Origin: Pseudodesulfovibrio sp.
GTDB taxonomy: Bacteria > Desulfobacterota > Desulfovibrionia > Desulfovibrionales > Desulfovibrionaceae
DNA length: 64,000 nucleotides
Assembly: GCF_028692895.1 (NCBI RefSeq)
Contig: NZ_JAQUWN010000006.1
Span: 23,217 to 87,216, forward strand
Direction: 5' to 3'
The notes beneath the pieces are model-generated. The model worked only from the letters and a program-made list of their open reading frames with translations. It was not told the DNA's origin and made no database searches. The position numbers were made by a program, and so were the translations under genes. Positions 51,110-59,255 of this stretch are shown here, piece after piece (the stretch's first letter is position 1; every line of letters begins with the position of its first letter).

Positions 51110-51284
51110 TCCCACGAGCGGACGGTGGCCGGGGAACCAGAGGTTCCGGGCCATGCGGCAGGCGCGCCGCTCCGCCAACTCCCCGAACGGGAGCCGTGAT
51201 TGCAGACGACAGGTGCACGTTTTGACGCAGCTATCCTGAAGTTTCCCGCAAAGGCGAAAGCCGGGTTACAGAAGAGGACTTTCG
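51110..51284 (+). ncRNA. ssrS: Candidate 6S RNA
   Basis: An RNA of about 175 bases with a plausible promoter (TTGCAT at 51076, 17 bases, TATGGA at 51099) and a strong terminator-like hairpin at 51285-51323. The 3' half ends CCGGGTTACAGAAG, close to GGGUUACAG near the 3' end of E. coli 6S. The middle has GCCGCTCCGCC, an apical stem-loop ACTCCC-CGAAC-GGGAG, and GATTGCAGACGACAG, aligning with GCGCUCCGC, the apical stem and CUGCGACGACA of E. coli 6S in the same order. The length fits. It lies between tRNA-Met and a Nif3-like gene. Ends are estimates; a structured mRNA leader is the main alternative. Confidence 0.6.
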
Positions 51285-51323
51285 ATGCTCCCGCAGGGGA
51301 TACCCTACGGGAGCATTCTCTTT
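51285..51323 (+). terminator. Terminator of the 6S candidate
   Basis: A 9-bp stem ATGCTCCCG (51285-51293) / CGGGAGCAT (51308-51316), extended by AGGG-GATA-CCCT across one mismatch, then TCTCTTT. It ends 22 bases before the ATG of the next gene, so it could also act as an attenuator of that gene. Confidence 0.75.
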
Positions 51324-51344
51324 CCGGTCTGAAAGGATAACGCC

Positions 51345-52340
51345 ATGAAAATAAAGGATATTTTAGCTACAATCCGTCGGCTGGCCCCCGAGGCGAACCA
51401 GAGTTCGTGGGACAATTCCGGGGTGCAGGTGGCCGGGACGTCCCGGGATGCGGCCAAGGTCGCCGTGTGCCTGGAGCCCACGCCGGAGATGGTCGGCCGC
51501 TGCCTTTCATGGGGTGCGGGCGTGGTGCTCACCCACCACCCGCTCTACATGAAGCCGAGGGCGCTCTCGCGCGAGGGCCTGTTCCTGGACGTGGTCCGGC
51601 TCATGGTCGGGAGCGGGGCGTGGCTCTATGCGGCCCACACCTCGCTGGACACGCGGCCCGGCGGCCCGGCCTTCTGGCTCGGCCGCGAGCTGGGGCTGAC
51701 CGGGACCCGGCTGCTGGAGGTGGAGCACGGCCGCGCGCCCGTGGAGGCGTCGTTTTTTTGCGGGAAACCGGTAGGCCGCGACACGGCGAACGTCTGGGCC
51801 AACAACGCGCATATTCATTCCGTGTCCCAGAGCAACGCGGGCGAGGTGCGCATTGTCTGCGACGAGGACGGGTGGCCCGAGGTCGCCCGCTGCGTGGAAT
51901 TTTCCCTGGGGTCCCGCCCGGTCTTCTACCTGCGCGGGCTGACCGCGCCGGTGGCGGAGGTCGGTTTCGGCGAGGTGGGCTCGCTGCCCGAGCCCATGGC
52001 TTTCACCGCGTTCGCGGCCCGGCTGGCCGGGTTGACGGGGCTCAAGGGGTTCACGGCGGCCGGTCCCCGGCCCGAGGTGGTGTCCACCGTGGCCTACTGC
52101 GGCGGCTCGGGCGCGTCCATGGCGGACGCGGCGGCCGACGCCGGGGCGGACGTGCTCGTCACCGGCGACCTGAAGTACCATCCGGCCGTGGAGGCGCGGA
52201 CCTGTGTGGTGGACGTGGGGCATTTTGTCCTGGAGGAAGAGATGATGCGCCGTTTCGCCGAGGAGCTCTCCGGGGTTCTGGCGGCGGAAGTGGCGTTTTT
52301 TGCGGGCAAGGACCCGCTTTGGCGATACGAAGCCGAGTAA
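51345..52340 (+). CDS. Nif3-like dinuclear-metal-centre protein
   Basis: A 331-residue member of the NIF3/YbgI/YqfO family, hexameric barrels with two metal ions per subunit. SSWDNSGVQVAG and VVLTHHPLYMKPRAL supply conserved His and Asp residues, with VDVGHFVLEEEM near the C-terminus for the second metal set. It has an insert region around 125-220, as YqfO-type proteins do. It is sometimes labelled GTP cyclohydrolase I type 2, but without strong proof. AAAGGA lies eight bases upstream. The zinc-ribbon protein follows 45 bases on, an arrangement common in bacteria. Confidence 0.92.
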   Translation: MKIKDILATIRRLAPEANQSSWDNSGVQVAGTSRDAAKVAVCLEPTPEMVGRCLSWGAGVVLTHHPLYMKPRALSREGLFLDVVRLMVGSGAWLYAAHTSLDTRPGGPAFWLGRELGLTGTRLLEVEHGRAPVEASFFCGKPVGRDTANVWANNAHIHSVSQSNAGEVRIVCDEDGWPEVARCVEFSLGSRPVFYLRGLTAPVAEVGFGEVGSLPEPMAFTAFAARLAGLTGLKGFTAAGPRPEVVSTVAYCGGSGASMADAAADAGADVLVTGDLKYHPAVEARTCVVDVGHFVLEEEMMRRFAEELSGVLAAEVAFFAGKDPLWRYEAE

Positions 52341-52385
52341 TCAACGCGCCCTGCGCATATTTCAAATGGAGACAGTGAGGTAACC

Positions 52386-53135
52386 ATGTACGAAAAACAG
52401 ATCGAACAGCTGATCATCCTGCAGCAGGTGGATGACGAGATTCTTGTCCTCCGCGACGAGGTCGAGAAGGCTCCCCTGGAGCTGTCGGACCTCGAAGGGA
52501 AGATGTCCGCGCACAACGAGCGCCAGGCCCAGATCGAGGAGCGCGTGGAATTGCTCAAGGACCAGCAGAAGAAGCTGGCCAACGAGATTGAAGAGGACGC
52601 GGGCAAGATCAAGAAGTCCAAGAACAAGCTGATGCTGGTGGGCAACACCAAGGAATACCACGCCATGATGCGCGAGATGGATTCCCTGGAGAAGCTGAAC
52701 CGGATGCGCGAGGACGAGCAGAGCGCGGTGCAGGAGGAGCTGGCCCGGCAGGGCGAGGCTACCGAGAACCTGAACAGCGACATGGGCGACGTCAAGGAGC
52801 AGTACAACACCCTCAAGGCGACCCTGGACGCGCGCCTGGAGGAAGCCGAGAAGAAGCTGGGCACCCTGGACCGCAAGCGCAAGAAGGCTTGCAAGGCCGT
52901 GCCGCCGCCGATCCTCGGCCGCTACGAATTCATCCGCTCCCGCATGGAGAACCCGGTCATCGTGCCGGTGGCGGGCGGCGTCTGCAAGGGATGCAACATC
53001 ATGATCCCGCCGCAGACCTACAACGATTTGCAGAAGGGCAAGCAGATTCTGAGCTGCCCCAACTGCCAGCGCCTCATCTACTGGCAGGAGCTGGAGACCC
53101 CGATCTCCGTGTCCCTGGCCGACGACGAGGACTAG
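52386..53135 (+). CDS. Coiled-coil zinc-ribbon protein
   Basis: A 249-residue protein of the CT398-like/C4-type zinc ribbon family. Residues 1-170 are a long, highly charged coiled coil (LRDEVEKAPLELSDLEGKM, EERVELLKDQQKKLANEIEED). The C-terminal ribbon has four cysteines, CKGCNIMIPP and CPNCQRLI. Relatives are thought to bind secretion or flagellar parts or nucleic acid, but no function is agreed. It is adjacent to Nif3-like genes in many genomes, as here. TGAGGTAACC precedes the ATG. A repeat-rich stretch and rnpB follow. Confidence 0.88.
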   Translation: MYEKQIEQLIILQQVDDEILVLRDEVEKAPLELSDLEGKMSAHNERQAQIEERVELLKDQQKKLANEIEEDAGKIKKSKNKLMLVGNTKEYHAMMREMDSLEKLNRMREDEQSAVQEELARQGEATENLNSDMGDVKEQYNTLKATLDARLEEAEKKLGTLDRKRKKACKAVPPPILGRYEFIRSRMENPVIVPVAGGVCKGCNIMIPPQTYNDLQKGKQILSCPNCQRLIYWQELETPISVSLADDED

Positions 53136-53192
53136 CCCCGGAGGCGCGGGCCCCCCGCGCACTGGCGATGCGTGTCGGCGGACAACGTCCCT

Positions 53193-53447
53193 CCGGCCCG
53201 CCGGGAGTCCGGCAAGACGGGCTCCCTGAACCGACAATGCGAGGCTGGCGAGAGTGGTGCGGATGCGAGGCGGGCGACCCGCGCTTTCCGCAGGCGTAGC
53301 GGCGCTACGTCGAGGACGCACCCCCGGCCCGCCGGGAGTCCGGCAAGACGGGCTCCCTGAACTGACAATGCGAGGCTGGCGAGAGTGGTGCGGATGCGAG
53401 GCGGACGACCCGCGCTTTCCGCAGGCGTAGCGGCGCTACGTCGAGGA
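53193..53447. repeat. Two-copy 131-base tandem repeat before rnpB
   Basis: Two units in direct order with a period of 131 bases (53193-53323 and 53324-53447). The shared 124 bases begin CCGGCCCGCCGGGAGTCC and end GCGCTACGTCGAGGA; I found two differences (C/T and G/A). The unit contains short palindromes such as GGCCCGCCGGG and ends with TAGCGGCGCTA. No gene is seen in the 53136-53512 gap. Translations of it on the minus strand are open but without protein-like features. Confidence 0.85.
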
Positions 53448-53512
53448 AAAGCGCGGTTCGTCCAACGAAGCAGACGCGCCGCTATCGCCAGCCGACCGGA
53501 CATGAGCAATAT

Positions 53513-53868
53513 TTCGGAGTTGGTTGGATTGCCGCTACGTGTAGAGGAAAGTCCGGGCTCCATAGGGCAGGACGCTGGGTAACGCCCAGGGGGAGCGATC
53601 CCCGTCAAGTGCAACAGAGAGCAGACCGCCTCCGGGCTTCGGCCCGGCGGTAAGGGTGAAAGGGTGGGGTAAGAGCCCACCGGCTGTCGCGGCGACGCGG
53701 CAGGCCAGGTGAACTCCGTCCGGAGCAAGACCGAATAGGGCAGCGTTTGAGGCCGGCCCGGCCGAAGCTGTCGGGTAGGTTGCTTGAGGCGTCCGGTAAC
53801 GGCCGCCCGAGATGAATGGCAGTCGCCCCGCAAGGGGAACAGAACCCGGCTTACAGGCCGACTCCGAA
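53513..53868 (+). ncRNA. rnpB: RNase P RNA, type A
   Basis: About 356 bases. The conserved blocks are all present: AGAGGAAAGTCCGGGCTCC near the 5' end, GTGCAACAGAGAGCAGACCGCC, GGTAAGGGTGAAAGGGT with GGTAAGAGCCCACC, GGCCAGGTGAAC-like P11-P12 sequence, GATGAATGGCAGTCGCC, and ACAGAACCCGGCTTACAGGCC at the 3' end. The P1 stem is CGGAGTTGGTT (53515-53525) with GGCCGACTCCG (53856-53866). It cleaves the 5' leader from pre-tRNA. Ends are set by P1. Confidence 0.97.
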
Positions 53869-53881
53869 AATTGAACGCGGC

Positions 53882-53909
53882 GGCGGGGGAGGGACGCCCT
53901 CCCCCGCGC
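53882..53909 (+). other. GC-rich hairpin between rnpB and ispDF
   Basis: A stem GGGGGAGGG / CCCTCCCCC with loop ACG, extended by GC. It may help end the rnpB transcript, but no T-run follows. Eighteen bases further is the ispDF ATG. Confidence 0.5.
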
Positions 53910-53927
53910 CGACCAACCGAGGAAAAC

Positions 53928-55124
53928 ATGGAACGACCGCTGAAGAACCCGTGGGGCATCATCCTGGCCGCCGGTTCGGGCACGCGCCTGGCCGAGGCCG
54001 CCGGTGGCGTGCGCAAGCAGTTCCTGGAATACCGGGGCGCCCCGCTCTTCTGGCATTCGGCCCGCACCTTTGCGCGCGTGGCCGGGATGCGCGGCCTGGT
54101 CTTTGTTTTCCCGCCCGCGCTGGCGGACGAGATGGAAAAGCGCGTCCGGCAGTACGACAAGAGCGAGGGCCTCGGCCTCAAGTGGGTCGCGTGCGCGGGC
54201 GGCGAGCGCCGCCAGGACTCGGTGAAGAACGGACTGGACCGGCTGCCCGCCGACTGCGACGCGGTGCTGGTCCACGACTCGGCGCGACCCTTCGCCTCGG
54301 CCCGGCTGACGGCCGAGCTGCTCGACGCCTTGAACCGGGGCGCGCGCGGGGCCATCCCGGCCGTGGAGGTCACGGACACGGTCAAGCGCGTGCGCGGCGG
54401 CGTGGTGGCCGAGACCCCGGACCGGGCCGAGCTGCGCGCGGTGCAGACCCCCCAGGCCTTCGAGGCCGCCCTGCTGCGCGAGGCCCACGAGCGGGCCTTG
54501 GCCGAGGGCTGGGAGGTCACGGACGACGCCGGCATGGTCGAGCGGCTGGCCGACGTGGCGGTCATCCCCGGCGAGCGCGGCAACGTCAAGATCACCACGC
54601 CCGAGGACCTGAAGCGGCTGGCCGAGGCCAGGGTCACGACGCCCTGCGTGGGCTGGGGCTACGACGTCCACCGCTACGGCGGCACGGGCGACCGGCCCAT
54701 GCGGCTCGGGGGCGTGCCCATTCCCGGCGGCCCTGAGGTTGTGGCCCACTCCGACGGCGACGTGCTGCTGCACGCCCTGGCCGACGCGGTGCTCGGGCTG
54801 TTCGGCGGCGGGGACATCGGGCGGCACTTCCCGGACACGGACGAGAAATTTTCCGGCATGGACAGCGCCGTCCTGCTCAGGGAGGTCCTGACCATGGCCG
54901 AGGCGGCCGGGGTGCGCGTGGTCCACGCGGACCTGACCGTCATCGCCCAGACGCCGCGTCTGGCCCCGCATGCGGACCAGATCGCAAAGAACCTGTGCCG
55001 GTTGCTCGGCCTGGAGCCGACCCGTGTCAACTTCAAGGCCACCACCGAGGAGAAGCTCGGCTTCACCGGCGAGAAGAAGGGCATCAAGGCCGTGGCCTCG
55101 GTCACCGGCCTGAGGGAGCTGTAG
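53928..55124 (+). CDS. ispDF: Bifunctional IspD-IspF enzyme
   Basis: A 398-residue fusion of two MEP-pathway enzymes. Residues 1-235 are IspD, which makes CDP-ME from MEP and CTP, with IILAAGSGTRL (the CTP loop) and VHDSARPF. Residues 240-398 are IspF, which cyclises CDP-ME2P to MEcPP, with GYDVHRYG (D246, H248) and HSDGDVLLHALADA for the zinc and substrate sites, and FKATTEEKLGFTGEKKGI. The enzymes catalyse steps that are not consecutive (IspE lies between), so the fusion probably acts through complex formation. CGAGGAAAAC precedes the ATG. Confidence 0.96.
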   Translation: MERPLKNPWGIILAAGSGTRLAEAAGGVRKQFLEYRGAPLFWHSARTFARVAGMRGLVFVFPPALADEMEKRVRQYDKSEGLGLKWVACAGGERRQDSVKNGLDRLPADCDAVLVHDSARPFASARLTAELLDALNRGARGAIPAVEVTDTVKRVRGGVVAETPDRAELRAVQTPQAFEAALLREAHERALAEGWEVTDDAGMVERLADVAVIPGERGNVKITTPEDLKRLAEARVTTPCVGWGYDVHRYGGTGDRPMRLGGVPIPGGPEVVAHSDGDVLLHALADAVLGLFGGGDIGRHFPDTDEKFSGMDSAVLLREVLTMAEAAGVRVVHADLTVIAQTPRLAPHADQIAKNLCRLLGLEPTRVNFKATTEEKLGFTGEKKGIKAVASVTGLREL

Positions 55125-55126
55125 GC

Positions 55127-56014
55127 GTGGGCGCGCTCAAGAAGTTTCTGCTTTCCTTCGTGGTCTTCGTGGTGGTCTGCGGCCTCGGGCTCAAGTGGTA
55201 CGTCGACTACGAGGTGGAGCGCGAGCTACGCCGGGCCGTGTCCGAGGTGGACGGGCTGGCGTTGCAGTGGGACGGCCTGTCGGTCTCCATCCTGCACCCC
55301 GCCGTGGTCCTGGAGGGCGTGGCGGGCGTGCTGCCCACGGGCGAACATTTCACGGCGGACCGGGTGCGCGTCACCTCGTTCGACCAGCGCAACCCGATTC
55401 CGCACTATGCGGCTGCCGAGGCGCACGGCGTGCGCGTGGACCGGACTCCCGGCCTGTACGGCTGGTGGCCCGGCCTGACCGCGGTCCTCCAGGGGGCGGA
55501 GAATCCCTGCGACCTCGCCCTGGACTACGCCTACGACCCGGCGGCCAAAACCCTGACTATCCGGAACGCCAGCCTTGAATCCGGCGGGCTGGGCCGCCTG
55601 GAGCTGAGCGGCGCGATCTCCGGCATCGATTTCGCCGACCACCGGCCCGAGCATCTCCTTGGCGTGCGCATCGCCAGGGCGGACCTGCGCTTCACCGAGG
55701 ACGCCCTGGTGGGCTCCCTCCTGGACAAGACGGCCGTGGCCCTGCAAAGCGACGTGGAGCGGGTGCGCGGCCAGGTCTGCGACGAGCTGGCCGCCATGGC
55801 CGCCTACGCGGACAACAACCAAAACCCCGAGGCGGCCGACGCCCTGCGCGGCCTGGAACGGTTCGTGCGCCGGCCGCGCGTCCTGACCGTGGCCGTCCGG
55901 CCGACCCAGCCCGTGCCCGTGCCCTACATCTTCATGGGCCGCGACCTGTATGACAACATTCGCCTCCTCAACCTCTCCGTGGCGGTGGAGGAGAAGGGCG
56001 AAAACAATCAATAG
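55127..56014 (+). CDS. Membrane-anchored protein of unknown function
   Basis: A 295-residue protein with an N-terminal membrane helix (KKFLLSFVVFVVVCGLGLKWYV, about residues 5-26) and a long periplasmic domain rich in beta strands, without a Cys cluster. VDGLALQWDGLSVSILHPAVVLEGVAGV has the style of AsmA/DUF748-type proteins, where the first domain starts with a strand-rich repeat. I do not assign it. The start is a GTG at 55127, two bases after the ispDF stop, so it is probably in the same operon. cysS starts 36 bases after it. Confidence 0.75.
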   Translation: MGALKKFLLSFVVFVVVCGLGLKWYVDYEVERELRRAVSEVDGLALQWDGLSVSILHPAVVLEGVAGVLPTGEHFTADRVRVTSFDQRNPIPHYAAAEAHGVRVDRTPGLYGWWPGLTAVLQGAENPCDLALDYAYDPAAKTLTIRNASLESGGLGRLELSGAISGIDFADHRPEHLLGVRIARADLRFTEDALVGSLLDKTAVALQSDVERVRGQVCDELAAMAAYADNNQNPEAADALRGLERFVRRPRVLTVAVRPTQPVPVPYIFMGRDLYDNIRLLNLSVAVEEKGENNQ

Positions 56015-56050
56015 TCAGCTAAATCAATAAACTGGAGATGGAGTATTCCA

Positions 56051-57508
56051 ATGAGACTCTATAACACCCTGCACCGCAAGAAAGAGGAATTCACCCCGCA
56101 GCACGACAACCTGGTCAACATGTACGTCTGCGGCATCACCGCCTACGACCTCTGCCACATTGGCCACGCCCGCTCCAGCGTGGTCTTCGACGTCCTGTTC
56201 CGCTACCTGAAGCACAAGGGATACGAAGTCAACTTCATCAGGAATTTCACTGATATCGACGACAAGATCATCAAGCGCGCCGCCGAGGTGGGCAAGGAGG
56301 CGTCGGCCATCGCCGAGCAGTTCATCGGCGAGTTCTACGTGGACATGGACCGCCTGGCCATCCAGCGCCCGAGCGTGGAGCCCAAGTGCACCGCCCACAT
56401 CCCGGAGATGCTCAAGCTGACCCAGGAGCTCATCGACAAGGGGTACGCCTACCCCACGCCGTCGGGCGACGTCTATTTCAAGGTCCGCGCCTTCGAGGGG
56501 TACGGCAAGCTCTCCGGCCGCAACATCGACGAGCTGGAGTCCGGCGCGCGCATCGAGCCGGGCGAGGAGAAGCAGGACCCCCTCGATTTCGCCCTGTGGA
56601 AGGGGGCCAAGCCCGGCGAGCCGTTCTGGGAATCCCCGTGGGGCAAGGGCCGCCCCGGCTGGCACCTGGAGTGCTCGGCCATGAGCGAGAAGTACGCCGC
56701 CCTGCCGCTGGACATCCACGGCGGCGGCCAGGACCTCTCCTTCCCCCACCACGAGAACGAGATCGCCCAGTCCGAGGCGGCCACGGGCAAGCCCTTCGCC
56801 AACTTCTGGGTGCACAACGGCTTCGTCCAGATCAACTCCGAGAAGATGTCCAAGTCCCTGGGCAACTTCTTCACCATCCGCGACATCCTGGACAAGTTCC
56901 TGCCCGAGACCCTGCGCTACTTCCTGCTGACCATGCACTACCGCAGCCCGCTGGACTTCTCCTTCGACGCCTTGGAGGAGGCCGAGAAGGGCGTGCGCCG
57001 CATCTACGCCGCCCTAGCCCAGGTTGACGCCGAGCTGGCCAAGACCGCCTGGAAGAAGTCGCCCTTCCCCGAGGAGATCGACGCCGAGCTCGCGACCCTG
57101 GCCACCAGCTTCGCCGAGGCCATGGAGGACGACCTGAACACCGCCGGGGCGCTGGGCCACGTCTTTTCCGCCGTGCGCCTGGCGGGCCGCGTCTGCGAGG
57201 ACAAGAACCTGCGCAAGTCCGAGGGCGGCCGCGAATTCTTCCTGCGGCTCAAGGCGGCCTTCAAGGAATGGGGCGCCATCCTCGGCATCTTCGAGCATGA
57301 GCCCGCCGCCTTCCTGGTCGAGCTGCGCAACAACCGCGCCGCCCGTGCGGGCATCGACCCGGCCAGGGTCCAGGAGCTTCTGGACGCCCGCCAGGCCGCG
57401 CGCAAGGACAAGGACTTCGCCAGGTCCGACGCCATCCGCGACGAACTGCTGGCCATGCGCGTCGAGGTCAATGACACCCCCCAGGGCGCGACCTGGGACG
57501 TGGCCTAG
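56051..57508 (+). CDS. cysS: Cysteine-tRNA ligase
   Basis: A 485-residue class I aminoacyl-tRNA synthetase. HIGH is at 36-39 (CHIGHARS), KMSKS at 265-269, and the zinc ligands are Cys27 with the SFPHHENE histidines and the HLECSAMS Cys. The C-terminal DALR-type helices are present. The length is normal. The ATG at 56051 is preceded by GGAGATGGAGT. It is downstream of ispDF and the anchored protein with short gaps, so it is probably in one operon, as often seen with ispDF. A terminator follows. Confidence 0.97.
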   Translation: MRLYNTLHRKKEEFTPQHDNLVNMYVCGITAYDLCHIGHARSSVVFDVLFRYLKHKGYEVNFIRNFTDIDDKIIKRAAEVGKEASAIAEQFIGEFYVDMDRLAIQRPSVEPKCTAHIPEMLKLTQELIDKGYAYPTPSGDVYFKVRAFEGYGKLSGRNIDELESGARIEPGEEKQDPLDFALWKGAKPGEPFWESPWGKGRPGWHLECSAMSEKYAALPLDIHGGGQDLSFPHHENEIAQSEAATGKPFANFWVHNGFVQINSEKMSKSLGNFFTIRDILDKFLPETLRYFLLTMHYRSPLDFSFDALEEAEKGVRRIYAALAQVDAELAKTAWKKSPFPEEIDAELATLATSFAEAMEDDLNTAGALGHVFSAVRLAGRVCEDKNLRKSEGGREFFLRLKAAFKEWGAILGIFEHEPAAFLVELRNNRAARAGIDPARVQELLDARQAARKDKDFARSDAIRDELLAMRVEVNDTPQGATWDVA

Positions 57509-57529
57509 GCGTCGCCGGAACCGCATTCG

Positions 57530-57564
57530 AAGGCCCCCGCGAGCGTGTGCTCACGGGGGCCTTT
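57530..57564 (+). terminator. Terminator of cysS
   Basis: A stem of about 15 bp, AAGGCCCCCGCGAGC / GCTCACGGGGGCCTT, with loop GTGT and a TTT end, 22 bases after the cysS stop. One mismatch. Confidence 0.85.
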
Positions 57565-57584
57565 CACTTGCGGGGCAGGGATGG

Positions 57585-57617
57585 AAAAGGCCCGCTCACC
57601 GAAAGGGGAACGGGCCT
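57585..57617 (-). terminator. Terminator of the gene at 57647
   Basis: On the minus strand: AGGCCCG, a 16-base partly paired loop, CGGGCCTTTT. It lies 30 bases past the stop of the leftward gene, opposite the cysS terminator. Confidence 0.8.
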
Positions 57618-57646
57618 GGGTTCTGCCGTTGGCGATGGCGCGTCGC

Positions 57647-58114
57647 CTATTTGGGGCCGCCGCCGGCGCAGCCGGAGCAGGCGCGCAGCTTCTTGAGCTC
57701 GGCGTCCGGCTCCAGGATGACGACCTCGTCCTCGGATTTGATGTGGTCCGCCCCGATGGCGTAGGCCAGCAGGGACTCGTAGACCTGCTGGGCCTCCTCG
57801 GTGGTCACGAACTCGCCGATCATGGACCGCTGGAACTCGGGGCGGTCGAACTTCTTGGCCCAGTCGTTCTGCTTGAACTCGTCCCAGATGCCGATGACCG
57901 GGATGTCGATGGGCTTGTTGATCTGGCGCAGTTGCACTTCCCACTGGGTATACTGGTACGGGTCGTCCAGGGTCTCGGCCGGTTCGCAGGAATGGACCGA
58001 GCTGGCCTGGAAGGAGACCACGGCCTTGAAGCCGATCTGGAGCTCCTTGAAAAAACGGCCGAACACGTCGTGCCGGGATGCTTCGACAAGCAATTCTCTG
58101 AAATCCTTCGCCAT
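57647..58114 (-). CDS. Unknown soluble protein, 155 residues
   Basis: A cytoplasmic-looking protein beginning MAKDFRELLVEASRHDVFG. It is mainly alpha-beta and ends in LRACSGCAGGGPK, with two cysteines near the C-terminus. I do not recognise a family, but the spacing (SVHSCEPAETLDD, IPVIGIWDEF) looks like an intact globular domain. AAAGGAGAGATC lies before the ATG at 58114, giving a solid start; an in-frame ATG 20 codons upstream has no such site. It has its own terminator and stands between cysS and the AEC permease. Confidence 0.75.
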   Translation of the reverse strand: MAKDFRELLVEASRHDVFGRFFKELQIGFKAVVSFQASSVHSCEPAETLDDPYQYTQWEVQLRQINKPIDIPVIGIWDEFKQNDWAKKFDRPEFQRSMIGEFVTTEEAQQVYESLLAYAIGADHIKSEDEVVILEPDAELKKLRACSGCAGGGPK

Positions 58115-58163
58115 TGATCTCTCCTTTCTCAGCCTTTCAAACTTTTCAGGGGCATATTTCCCC

Positions 58164-58190
58164 AAATCCCCCACAAGTTCAAGGGGATTT
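58164..58190 (-). terminator. Hairpin after the AEC permease
   Basis: A perfect 8-bp stem AAATCCCC / GGGGATTT, with further C-G pairing beyond one mismatch, 16 bases past the permease stop on the minus strand. No U-run, so only a weak terminator candidate. Confidence 0.4.
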
Positions 58191-58205
58191 CGGGGCGCTG
58201 TCCGC

Positions 58206-59117
58206 TCAGTGGGCCAGAAAGCCGATGACCAGGGGCATGGTGGCGGCCGAGAGCAGGGTCTGCACGGTGATGATGGAGGCCATGAGCCGGTGGTCGCCGC
58301 CCATCTGGCGGGCGAGGATGAAGGCGGACACGGCCACGGGGATGGCCGTGTAGATGAGGGCCGCGTTGCGCATGTCCGGGTCGAGCCCGAAGAGGAGCGA
58401 GAGGGCGAAGGCGGCCAGGGGCAGCGCCACCAGGTGCGCCAGCGAGGAGATGACCAGCGGCGCGGCCTGGCCCTTCAGCTCCTGGACCTGGAGCCCCGCG
58501 CCCACGGCGAGCAACCCCATGGGCAGGGCCGCCTTGCCCAGAATGACCAGCCATTGCTCCACCACTGCGGGCAGGGCCACGCCGAACCCGTTCAGGGCGA
58601 AGCCGGCCACGCAGGAGAGGATGAGCGGGTTCTTGGCGAGCTGGGCCAGGGTGCGGCCGAGTCCGCCGCCGTCGGACCCGTGGCGTGCGAGCGCGAGCAC
58701 GCAGAGCACGTTGACCAGCGGAATGATGGTCAGGAGGGCCACGCCCGAGAGGGTCATCCACTCCGGGCCGAGCAGGGCCGCGGCCAGGGAGAGACCAACG
58801 TAGGTGTTGGGCCGGATGCCGCCCTGGAAGATCGAGGTGAAGCCCGGCCCGTCCACGGGCATCAGGCGGCGCAACAGGATCATGGCCCCGGAGACCAGGC
58901 AGATCGAGCCGAAGAGCACGGCGGCCAGGCCGAAGGCCGAGGCGTCGTAGGTCCGGCCCGACAGCCCTGAGATGAGCAGGGCCGGGAACAGGACGTAGTA
59001 GGTCAGCCGCTCGGACATGGGCCAGAAGCCCACGGAGGGAAAGTCGAGGCGGTTCAGGACGAAGCCGAGGAGGATGAGCGCGAAGATGGGCGCGACGGCG
59101 AGGAAAACGACTGACAT
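58206..59117 (-). CDS. AEC-family (auxin efflux carrier-like) transporter
   Basis: A 303-residue inner-membrane protein with about ten helices in two five-helix halves. It has the AEC signatures: FALILLGFVLNRL near the N-terminus, GIRPNTYVGLSLAAALLG in the middle and ALIYTAIPVAVSAFILARQMGGD near the end. Members export malate or other small organic anions, or auxin in plants; the substrate here is unknown. The gene stands alone, in the same orientation as the preceding and following genes. No ribosome site stronger than GGGAGTAGTG was seen before the ATG. Confidence 0.9.
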   Translation of the reverse strand: MSVVFLAVAPIFALILLGFVLNRLDFPSVGFWPMSERLTYYVLFPALLISGLSGRTYDASAFGLAAVLFGSICLVSGAMILLRRLMPVDGPGFTSIFQGGIRPNTYVGLSLAAALLGPEWMTLSGVALLTIIPLVNVLCVLALARHGSDGGGLGRTLAQLAKNPLILSCVAGFALNGFGVALPAVVEQWLVILGKAALPMGLLAVGAGLQVQELKGQAAPLVISSLAHLVALPLAAFALSLLFGLDPDMRNAALIYTAIPVAVSAFILARQMGGDHRLMASIITVQTLLSAATMPLVIGFLAH

Positions 59118-59197
59118 GGGCGGGACACTACTCCCGGGCGGGCATCCATGGCAAGCGTTGCGCGCCGGTCGACGGCGCCTCGCCGGCCGAGGGCGCG

Positions 59198-59225
59198 AAA
59201 AAAGGGAGCCGCGCGGGCGGCTCCC
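59198..59225 (-). terminator. Terminator of the metallo-beta-lactamase-fold gene
   Basis: On the minus strand: GGGAGCCGC, a four-base loop, GCGGCTCCC, then TTTTTT. It lies 31 bases past the stop at 59256. Confidence 0.9.
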
Positions 59226-59255
59226 CCGTGGGATGCGTGTTCTCCGGCCCGCCGG

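Noticed and set aside
51230..51285. c-di-GMP-I (GEMM) riboswitch, suggested by AAAGCCGGGTTAC
   Set aside because: The order of the conserved GEMM blocks is not present; the fit to 6S RNA, with length, promoter and terminator, is better.
53193..53447. CRISPR array, because of repeated units
   Set aside because: Only two units of 131 bases in direct tandem, no short repeats with unique spacers, and no cas genes.
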